DNA from: NZ13-RE01 sp049718665
GTDB lineage: Bacteria > Dictyoglomota > Dictyoglomia > Dictyoglomales > Dictyoglomaceae
Assembly (NCBI GenBank): GCA_049718665.1
Contig: JBNARO010000036.1
Location: forward strand, 1 to 18,975
DNA: 18,975 nucleotides
Reading direction: 5' to 3'
Shown piece by piece: positions 1 to 5,637 of this stretch; the stretch's first letter is position 1; each line of letters opens with the position of its first letter. Position numbers and translations under genes: made by a program. Under the pieces are notes generated by a model, which was not told where the DNA came from, made no database searches, and saw only the letters and a program-made list of their open reading frames with translations.

Positions 1-465
1 AGGCCCAGGAGTGCTGAATTTGCGGTTGCTTTTTGGCAACCTGGATACGGTTGCGGATATACCGCAAGTCCTCCATTTAGAAATTCTGTGGTTGAGATCG
101 GCCATCCAGCGACGCTCCTTACCCGACAGCAGTTTCAGGAGGCGTTTCGCCCCCTTCGTGCCCTTGCCTTGGAGCGCCTGCGGACGTGCATGGCCTGCCG
201 TCCGGAAAACTTTAGGTGGGTGGAAGTGGTGGCAAGGTTATAGATACCGCGATCAACACCTATGATTACCATCTTTCGGCGGAAACGGGACTTCGCGGTT
301 CACGACGATGTTAAGGGTAGCAGAGGTGGGCTTTTGCCCAGTAAGCAGCCCTCTCTGGAAATTCCCAATGGCGAGCGGGAGCTTCAGCCTGCCATCTACC
401 ATGGAAATGGAGACTTCCCAGCGCTTTTCGTTGAAGGAGAAGGTGCGTTGGTCGAGGCTCATACT
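1..465 (-). pseudogene. TnpB / IS1341-type transposase remnant (IS200/IS605 family), frameshifted and truncated
   Basis: Reading the minus strand downward from about 465, three frames must be joined. The first gives a stretch with GRLKLPLAIGNFQRGLL and GQKPTSAT, typical of the segment before the RuvC-like nuclease of TnpB. The second starts near 260 with GVDRGIYNLATTS, where the Asp (252-254) fits the first RuvC catalytic residue. The third holds GTKGAKRLLK, LSGKERRWMADLNHRISKW and then, after another shift, MEDLRYIRNRIQVAKKQ, where the Glu (71-73) fits the second RuvC acid. The N-terminal part is absent, the segment after PTSAT looks shortened, and the third RuvC acid and zinc finger would lie beyond the window edge. 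Base composition is clearly richer in G+C than the rest of the window, which suggests foreign origin. The protein cannot be functional as written. Confident on family, less so on exact ends. Confidence 0.8.
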
Positions 466-469
466 GGGC

Positions 470-805
470 CATATATAGTTCCAAATATGGCTCCAATTAC
501 AAGAAGAGGCATAAAAATTCCTCCTGGAGCGCCAGATCCATAACTTGCCATACTGAAAGCAAATATTAATTCATTTGTAATTCTTCTAAGGCAAAAATAG
601 TTCCTGATAGGGGAGCGTTAAAGGCTGAAGCAAGACCTGCACTTGCGCCGCATGTAACTAGATATTTTTCTTCTGCTTATCATTCCACCAATTGATGTAT
701 CGATTTGGATGGAAGGCCCTTCTCTTCCTAAAGAAAGTCCAGAGCTAATTGATAATATAGTTCCTACTATAATAAATCCCTCAAGAAGTATACGTCCTTT
801 TTAAG
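470..805 (-). pseudogene. ClC-family chloride channel/antiporter remnant
   Basis: Minus-strand frames carry three hallmarks of ClC proteins in the right order. First is GLSLGREGPSIQ (about 702-740), the GREGP selectivity motif. Next, after a frameshift near 670, comes CGASAGLASAFNAPLSGTIF. Last, after a stop and a shift, comes GSGAPGGIFMPLLVIGAIFG (about 475-535), matching the GAPGGIFxP motif of helix N. Between the second and third pieces about 150 or more residues expected in the family are missing, so a large internal deletion accompanies the frameshifts. Sequence before the GREGP motif reads LLEGFIIVGTILSISS, a normal helix. The right end fades near 800, and on the left the sequence passes directly into the TnpB remnant between about 462 and 480. 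Family assignment is strong, and the gene is clearly dead. Confidence 0.85.
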
Positions 806-810
806 CGATA

Positions 811-840
811 GGGGGAGAAATCTCTCCCCCTTGTTTTATT
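811..840 (+). terminator. Rho-independent terminator-like hairpin, plus strand
   Basis: An 8-bp perfect stem (811-818 with 823-830, GGGGGAGA pairing TCTCCCCC) with a 4-base loop is followed by the T-rich TTGTTTTATT. The T-tract lies on the plus-strand side, yet both neighbouring gene remnants run on the minus strand. The gene it served is therefore not obvious and may be lost. On the minus strand no T-run follows. Confidence 0.6.
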
Positions 841-1260
841 CTTCCAATATTATAATACTTCTTTTTAGCTTCTTCAGAGTGGTTTAAAACAAAAGTGAAG
901 ACTTTTCCCTCTTTTACCCTTTGTGTGATTTCAATCCCATATGGTACATCTTTAAAAACAAGATCTTTTAAGAATTCCTGAAGGGCAAAAGTTCCAACAT
1001 AATAAGCATAACCATTTCCATATTTATTTACAGTAACTACTGGATATCCCTTGTAGTAATCCTTTTTATATACACCAATAGCTTTTGCTGTATCTTTTTC
1101 TAAATGAATAACATCAAATACTAAATTACGCTCATAGCTTTCCTTTCAGGAGGTAAGGCATCAAATTCCTCTACCCATATACCAAGAAGATCTCTAAATG
1201 GTGCAGGATATCCTCCAAGATGTACAAGATCGTTTTCATCTACAAGTCCACTTAAAGTGG
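815..1260 (-). pseudogene. C-terminal remnant of GH42 beta-galactosidase
   Basis: The minus strand from about 1258 reads LSGLVDENDLVHLGGYPAP and then FRDLLGIWVEEFDALPPERK. This is the well-conserved trimerisation-domain segment of glycoside hydrolase family 42. A frameshift near 1145 leads into LIVFDVIHLEKDTAKAIGVY, GYPVVTVNKYGNGYAYYVGT and a tail with VFTFVLNHSEEAKKKYY, which correspond to the end of the trimerisation domain and the C-terminal beta domain. The catalytic TIM barrel, which makes up the first two thirds of the roughly 650-700 residue family protein, is missing entirely. The remnant begins abruptly at a short palindrome (1246-1262). It would have hydrolysed beta-galactosides; it is not functional here. 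Confidence 0.8.
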
Positions 1261-1262
1261 AC
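1246..1262. repeat. 17-base perfect palindrome at the break of the GH42 remnant
   Basis: GTCCACTT-A-AAGTGGAC forms two 8-base inverted arms around a single base. It sits where recognisable GH42 sequence stops. Part of the left arm belongs to the GH42 reading frame, so the symmetry may be chance, a rearrangement scar or a small operator. Confidence 0.5.
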
Positions 1263-1546
1263 GAGCAGAGAACTTGAAGAGATGGTAAAAGAATTTGTAA
1301 CTTTTATAGGGAAAGAGGTTATATCCTATCAAACTTGAGAGAGGGAGAAAAATAAGGGAAATAAATTCTCATATTAAAATTTGCTAAAGTCTTTATTAAA
1401 GAAGATGGAATTTAGAGGATTCAAACCAGTAATAAAGATAAAAGAAACTTTATTTGGGGGTATAAAGCAAGCATTAGGTAAATTTAAGCTTTCTTTTTAG
1501 TTGTAATAAAATAGGCAGTATAAAATTAGAAAGAGGAAGGGAATTA
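1263..1546. other. Gene-poor stretch with short coding scraps
   Basis: No complete gene is visible. Short plus-strand scraps look protein-like but cannot be assigned. One reads SRELEEMVKEFVTFIGKEV (about 1262-1345). Another reads MEFRGFKPVIKIKETLFGG from about 1404 to the stop at 1500, and a different frame just before it gives KFAKVFIKEDG. They are consistent with decayed genes of unknown identity. Confidence 0.4.
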
Positions 1547-1651
1547 ATGAGAGGAATTAAAGCAAAAGACTTCTTTTCAAAGGCAATGCTACTTTTTGCT
1601 CTTTTAGGTGCAGCATTTTATATAGTTGGATTAAAAGAAATGGTTTTCTGA
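1547..1651 (+). CDS. Very small hydrophobic ORF (34 aa), possibly a gene fragment
   Basis: ATG at 1547 follows a good purine-rich binding site (AAGAGGAAGGG, 1531-1541). The product starts MRGIKAKDFFSKAMLLFALL and continues with one predicted membrane helix before a stop at 1651. The stop is followed closely by the next ORF at 1660. The convincing ribosome binding site suggests a real start. The abrupt end in a decayed neighbourhood suggests that a frameshift may separate it from what follows. I do not recognise the family. Confidence 0.35.
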   Translation: MRGIKAKDFFSKAMLLFALLGAAFYIVGLKEMVF

Positions 1652-1659
1652 AGGAATTA

Positions 1660-2058
1660 TTGAGATTTAATTTTACTAATAGGACTTTTGTTATGCTTTT
1701 TATATCAATTTTAATAGTTCTTTTATTTACGTGTGTTGAAGTAAAAATTGATCATGTAGCAGTACCTCAAATCTACCAGGAGTATAATAAATTCATCCAA
1801 AGGTATGGTAACAAGGCATTAATAGTTTCAATTTTTCAAAACCTTTATTATTTTGTTGAGACAATAATTGTTTTATTGATTATTGCCTTGGGGTGGAATT
1901 GGTCTTTCATTAACAGGGGTCTTGGACATTTTCTCTCACATCCCCAAGGAGCAATATATGTAGCTATCTGGACTTTGGTTGAAGGGTTAATATATATTTT
2001 AAGCAATAAAAATGTTTATTCCACTTTTTTGGTGTTCTTCTTGATGTTTATATTTTGA
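1660..2058 (+). CDS. Hypothetical integral membrane protein (132 aa)
   Basis: I do not recognise this protein. It starts at a TTG codon preceded by AAGGAA (1651-1656); no ATG is available in the open frame upstream. The sequence contains about four hydrophobic segments: residues 9-24, 62-80, 96-113 and a final one at 119-132 that ends in FLMFIF right at the stop. A polar stretch rich in Tyr, Asn and Lys separates the first two, with IYQEYNKFIQRYGNK. The end inside a hydrophobic segment, and the position just downstream of a 34-residue hydrophobic scrap, raise the possibility that this is part of a longer membrane protein that was broken. It lies 129 bases before the ferritin gene, which has its own promoter, so they are probably not co-transcribed by design. 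Confidence 0.5.
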   Translation: MRFNFTNRTFVMLFISILIVLLFTCVEVKIDHVAVPQIYQEYNKFIQRYGNKALIVSIFQNLYYFVETIIVLLIIALGWNWSFINRGLGHFLSHPQGAIYVAIWTLVEGLIYILSNKNVYSTFLVFFLMFIF

Positions 2059-2110
2059 AAGCGTAGTCTCTATAGGGCTTTAAATATAGAAGAGTATTTT
2101 TTCCCAATAG

Positions 2111-2141
2111 TTGATTTTTTATATCTTGTATTATATATTAT
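2111..2141 (+). promoter_or_regulatory. Probable sigma-70-type promoter for the ferritin-like gene
   Basis: TTGATT at 2111-2116 is followed after 17 bases by TATATT (2134-2139), or after 19 by TATTAT (2136-2141). The ferritin gene starts at 2187 with AGGTGAG (2174-2180) as ribosome binding site, leaving a leader of about 40 bases. No obvious Fur-like or PerR-like palindrome was seen. Confidence 0.55.
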
Positions 2142-2186
2142 AAGTTGCAAATATAAATAGTCTTTAGAAAGGCAGGTGAGATAAGT

Positions 2187-2603
2187 ATGGCTTCGAAAGA
2201 ACTCTTAGATCTTCTCAATGACGCCATAGCAAGGGAACTTCAAGTTTCTATTCAGTATATGTGGCAACACGTACAATGGAAAGGATCTGAACATTTCGCG
2301 GTAAAAGATGAACTTAAGAAAATAGCAATACAAGAAATGAAGCATGCTGAGAAGATCGCGGAAAGACTTTTCTATCTTGGAGGAGTGCCTACTACTAAAC
2401 CTTCTCCCATATTTATAGGAGAGACATTAAAAGAAATGTTAGAACAAGATGCAAAAGATGAAGAAAATGCGATAAATCTTTACAAAAAGATCATTGAAAA
2501 AGCAAAATCAGAGGGAGATGTTACTACTGGAAGGATTTTTGAAGAGATATTAGAAGAGGAAGAAGACCATCATGATACTTTTACCTCTTTGTTAGAGAAA
2601 TAG
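2187..2603 (+). CDS. Bacterioferritin-like ferritin-family protein (138 aa)
   Basis: Iron-storage or ferroxidase protein of the ferritin-like four-helix superfamily, expected to act in the cytoplasm, oxidising ferrous iron and possibly forming a shell. Diiron ligands are visible in family order: Glu17 in the first helix (ARELQVSIQY), Glu50 and His53 in QEMKHAE, Glu92/93 in the third helix (DAKDEENAINLY), and Glu125 with His128 in the EEEEDHHD segment. Met51 lies where bacterioferritins carry the haem-binding Met52, so haem binding at a dimer interface is possible. The protein is shorter than classical bacterioferritin (about 158 residues), missing mainly the C-terminal short helix, and so resembles the short thermophile versions. 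It is the only plainly intact functional gene in the decayed left part, with its own promoter, ribosome binding site and terminator. Confident on superfamily; whether it forms a 24-mer shell is open. Confidence 0.88.
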   Translation: MASKELLDLLNDAIARELQVSIQYMWQHVQWKGSEHFAVKDELKKIAIQEMKHAEKIAERLFYLGGVPTTKPSPIFIGETLKEMLEQDAKDEENAINLYKKIIEKAKSEGDVTTGRIFEEILEEEEDHHDTFTSLLEK

Positions 2604-2614
2604 CTTTTTAAAAG

Positions 2615-2642
2615 AAGGGAGCCTAAAAGGCTCCCTTTGTTT
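2615..2642. terminator. Bidirectional rho-independent terminator
   Basis: A 9-bp perfect stem (AAGGGAGCC 2615-2623 with GGCTCCCTT 2629-2637) and a 5-base loop is followed by TTTGTTT on the plus strand. On the minus strand it is followed by a T-rich run (complement of 2601-2614). It ends the ferritin gene from the left and the ABC exporter remnant from the right. Confidence 0.85.
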
Positions 2643-3917
2643 AATATCTTTTCTTTTAATACTATGATTTTGTCTGCTCTTTTTACTGTAGAAAGAAGGT
2701 TATTTATAGCCTTTTGAATTTCTCTTTCTGTTTCTGTATCCACGGAGGATGTAGCCTCATCAAGAATTAATATGGGAGCATTTTTTAGCACTGCCCTTGC
2801 AATAGCAAATTTTTGTTTCTGTCCACCAGAAAGCTTTATTCCTACTCCTGTAGGTCCCACAAAGGCTACCATTTCACCAGGATTTATTTCAAATTCAAAG
2901 GTTATTTTGCCTTTAACATTTTTAAGCTCTATAGCATTTTCTTTTTCCTTTACCTCTGGCTCTGTTTCANNNNNNNNNNNNNNNNNNNNNNNNNNNNNNN
3001 NNNNNNNNNNNNNNNNNNNNNNNNNNNNNNNNNNNNNNNNNNNNNNNNNNNNNNNNNNNNNNNNNNNNNAAAACTCTCTCTGCTCCCGCAAGAGCTTGTT
3101 GGACATTTTCCAAAATTTGAGCAAGGGCATTTATGGGTTGATAAAACATTCCAAGATAAAGCAGAAATCCAACAATATCCTGAACCTGAATTTTCTCTGA
3201 AAGAGCCATTATTCCTCCAATAGATACTACGATTAAATTCCCAAGAGAACTTAGAAATCCTACTGTAGGATGAAAAATAGCACTTAATTTTAAAGCAGAT
3301 ATTTTTTTATATTCCTTTTCCTGTTTGTTAAAAAGTTGTATTTCTCTTATGCCAGAAAGATTGTCTTGAGGGTTTGCATTCAAATCTGCAAGAGCTTTTG
3401 AGCTTTCCTAAAAATAGGCATAATTTTCTTTGCAAAGAAGGTGCTACTAAGGAGTAAAAACGGAATAGGAGTAAGGGAAAGTAAAGCTAATATGGGATTT
3501 ATAATAAATAATATTATCGCAATGCCTTTAAGATCTGGAACCGCATGGGCGATTAACATTTCCAAGTTTGCGGTATCATTCGCAACCCTTGACATTAGCT
3601 GCCCTGTCTGTTTATCTACATATCTGTAGGATAGGTTTTGTAGTTTGTCGTAAACCATCATTCTCATATCTGCTACAAGATTCCATGCTGCATAATGGGA
3701 ATAATAGTTTCTTAAAAATTGAAACAAAATATTTAAAATGTAGGAAATAATAAGTATAGTAGATATCCTTATTAGGCTTTCTCCCGCCTTTGGATAATGA
3801 CTAATATTTGTAATAATACCTACAAGGCTTCTTATAAGTCAGGGTCCTATAGCAGATATAATTAAGATATCCCCAATAGGGCTTCGCAATTTTAACAAGT
3901 TTTATTATATACCGCAA
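2640..3917 (-). pseudogene. ABC exporter (MsbA/MdlB-like half transporter), decayed, contains an assembly gap
   Basis: Read on the minus strand, a TTG (3917-3915) after the binding site GAGGTG starts MRYIIKLVKIAKPYW. After a frameshift and one in-frame stop the transmembrane domain follows, including VDKQTGQLMSRVANDT, the usual coupling region of exporters. Another frameshift lies near 3380, followed by GIREIQLFNKQEKEYKK and FYQPINALAQILENVQ, then the 100-N gap. The nucleotide-binding domain has Walker A beginning GPTGVG, but it jumps straight to the signature LSGGQKQKFAIARAVL, so the roughly 80 residues with the end of Walker A and the Q-loop are missing. Walker B ILILDEATSSVDTETE is present. 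The D-loop to H-loop region is cut again, joining INNLL to STVKRADKII. Several clean in-frame deletions plus frameshifts show decay beyond sequencing error. It would have been an ATP-driven exporter of lipid or drug type. Confidence 0.85.
2970..3069. other. Assembly gap (100 N) inside the ABC exporter remnant
   Basis: Exactly 100 N, the conventional placeholder for a gap of unknown length. It lies between the transmembrane and nucleotide-binding parts of the ABC remnant. Family length would predict about 20-40 missing residues here. Confidence 0.9.
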
Positions 3918-4007
3918 ATTTCACACCTCAAATAATTAGCTATCAAACTATTTTATAACAAAAATAAAGATATGTCTATAATTTTTTATAGTGTCCTTAG
4001 CACCTTT

Positions 4008-4037
4008 TTGACTTTATACTTTTCTTTATCATATACT
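4008..4037 (+). promoter_or_regulatory. Strong promoter for the RNase H-PIN gene
   Basis: TTGACT (4008-4013), an 18-base spacer and TATACT (4032-4037) predict transcription from about A4044. The coding start is at 4055, so the leader would be only about 11 bases, with GAGAGAGAA as a weak binding site. This makes near-leaderless translation likely. Confidence 0.7.
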
Positions 4038-4054
4038 ATTTAGATGAGAGAGAA

Positions 4055-5566
4055 ATGACAGGAAGGATTTGGAAAAATATAAACTCTGAGACTTCCAAGA
4101 AAATTAAGGATTATTTGCTTAAGAATGGAGGAGAGAAGCAAGAGATCAAAACATCATACGAGGAGTGGCGAATTAGACTTTCAGATTCTACATTTACATA
4201 TTACACGAAAGGCACTCTTTACAGCACAGCGTCAAATATAGAAGATCCTCTCGTACTTTGTGCATGGCAATATATAGATTCTTTAATTGGTTCTATCTAT
4301 GCTCTTCCAAGCAAAGACTTTCTTATAGGACTGGATGAAACAGGTAAAGGAGAAATAATAGGAGACATTGTTTTGGTGGGTGTAATATTTCCCAAGGAGG
4401 TTTTTAAAGAGGTTGATTTATTAATTGGTCCTGCGGATACTAAAAGACATCATGATTTTGAGTATTGGGATAATATTCTTAAAAAACTCGATGCCTTGAA
4501 AAATAAAGGGCTTGATTTCATTTATGAGAAAATACCCCCTTCTCATGTCGATAAGTATAACCTAAACGAAATAATGGATATAAGCTATCAGAGAATTTTG
4601 TCCATTTTTCTTAGAAAAGTAGAGATTAGTAGATGCAGGATTGTTTTAGATGATTATGGAATTGGTCCTATACTGAAGCGTTTTTTAAGGTTTTTAGAAC
4701 AACAAGGGGCTGAAGTGATAGTCGAACAAAGGGCGGAGGATAAATATCTTGAGGTAAAAACAGCATCTTTAATATCCAAAAGATTAAGAGAGGCAGTAAT
4801 AAAACAGATTAATGATAACTTGGAATTTCAAATAAATGGACTTTCTGTTGGTTCTGGAAATGCGGGAGATTCTAAAACAATTGCATGGCTAAAAGAATGG
4901 TGGAAAGAGAAAAAATTTTGGCCATGGTTTGTAAAAAGTTCTTTTAAAACTGTTAGAGAGATTGAGGGAAAGAAAGGGAAAGTTAAGAAAAATTTTCTTA
5001 CTATTGATGAAAGATTACTATCAAAAGAATTTATTAATGAATTTAATAACGGAAAACTCTCTATAGAGGCTCTATCTGTAATTTGTCCTCATTGTGGATC
5101 AGTTTTAAAAAGTATCGAATTTAAGATAAGTGGAGTAAAATGTGCAAATAAAGAATGTGGAAAGATAATTGAAAATGTAGGTATAACTTTGAGATATTAC
5201 TGTGGATATGTGCTCCCAGATAGTAGTGCTATTCAAAGGAATATTATCTCACGAGACCTTAATGCATCTAAATTTTTTGAGAATTTTTCAGTAATTTTGT
5301 CCCCTATAGTAAGGAGGGAGTGCGAAGGTACACTACAAGGGAAAAAGGAATTTGAGGAATTATCTAAATTAGCTTCCATTGGGAGAATAAGATTAGAAAA
5401 TATTGGGGAAATTGAGGATATTCCAGATAGTCTAACAAATGAAGAAAGATATGAGAGAATAATAAAAGATTGCATCACTTATAATGCTATATTACTAACA
5501 GGGGATAAATCTATGAATACATTTGCAGTTAGTAAAAATGTGTTTACAATCTATAATCTCCTTTAA
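4055..5566 (+). CDS. RNase HIII-like nuclease fused to a zinc ribbon and a C-terminal PIN domain (503 aa)
   Basis: A three-part, probably double-nuclease protein. Residues about 30-80 resemble the TBP-like substrate-binding region of RNase HIII, with YYTKGTLYSTAS. Residues about 90-300 are a type 2 RNase H. GLDETGKGE supplies the Asp94-Glu95 pair, CRIVLDDYG the third acid (Asp199 or 200), RAEDKYLEVKTASLISK the fourth as Glu228 (Glu is the RNase HIII choice, Asp that of HII), and GSGNAGDSKTIAWLKEWW plus SSFKTV complete the fold. Residues 344-368 form a zinc ribbon (CPHC and CANKEC). Residues about 385-500 look like a PIN endoribonuclease, with Asp389 in LPDSSAI, Glu422 in VRRECEG, Asp472 in IIKDC and Asp484 in LLTGDKSM. 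All expected acids of both nucleases are present. RNase H would cut RNA in RNA/DNA hybrids; PIN domains usually cut single-stranded RNA. The gene has its own promoter, and no antitoxin-like partner is adjacent. The pairing is not one I know. Domain calls are by eye; the PIN call is the least certain. Confidence 0.82.
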   Translation: MTGRIWKNINSETSKKIKDYLLKNGGEKQEIKTSYEEWRIRLSDSTFTYYTKGTLYSTASNIEDPLVLCAWQYIDSLIGSIYALPSKDFLIGLDETGKGEIIGDIVLVGVIFPKEVFKEVDLLIGPADTKRHHDFEYWDNILKKLDALKNKGLDFIYEKIPPSHVDKYNLNEIMDISYQRILSIFLRKVEISRCRIVLDDYGIGPILKRFLRFLEQQGAEVIVEQRAEDKYLEVKTASLISKRLREAVIKQINDNLEFQINGLSVGSGNAGDSKTIAWLKEWWKEKKFWPWFVKSSFKTVREIEGKKGKVKKNFLTIDERLLSKEFINEFNNGKLSIEALSVICPHCGSVLKSIEFKISGVKCANKECGKIIENVGITLRYYCGYVLPDSSAIQRNIISRDLNASKFFENFSVILSPIVRRECEGTLQGKKEFEELSKLASIGRIRLENIGEIEDIPDSLTNEERYERIIKDCITYNAILLTGDKSMNTFAVSKNVFTIYNLL

Positions 5567-5576
5567 GCATGACTTG

Positions 5577-5586
5577 AAGTATACTT
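5577..5586. repeat. 10-base palindrome AAGTATACTT upstream of the regulator promoter
   Basis: A perfect self-complementary 10-mer lies between the RNase H-PIN stop (5566) and the regulator's -35 box (5602). It is a possible operator half, but no second copy was found near 6727-6786 or elsewhere in the operon, so its role is open. Confidence 0.3.
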
Positions 5587-5601
5587 TTAAGAAAAAATTA
5601 C

Positions 5602-5631
5602 TTGACTTATGGTGGACTTACTATATATAAT
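5602..5631 (+). promoter_or_regulatory. Promoter of the mannoside operon, giving a leaderless regulator mRNA
   Basis: TTGACT (5602-5607), 18-base spacer and TATAAT (5626-5631). The expected transcription start, 7 bases beyond the -10 box, falls on A5638, which is also the first base of the best ATG for the regulator. There is no ribosome binding site in front of that ATG. An upstream TTG at 5602 would lie inside the -35 box and so cannot be the start if this promoter is used. Confidence 0.75.
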
Positions 5632-5637
5632 AACTAT

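Noticed and set aside
11..265. Plus-strand ORF of 84 residues in the GC-rich start
   Set aside because: It is antisense to clear TnpB coding sequence on the minus strand and has no recognisable motifs.
262..543. Plus-strand ORF of 93 residues across the TnpB/ClC junction
   Set aside because: It crosses two unrelated gene remnants on the opposite strand, so it can only be a shadow.
3568..3750. Plus-strand ORFs over the ABC exporter remnant
   Set aside because: They are antisense to recognisable transporter sequence and show no independent coding features.
5602..5637. Upstream TTG start adding 12 residues to the regulator
   Set aside because: The TTG forms part of a good -35 box, and the extra residues do not fit the GntR domain start.
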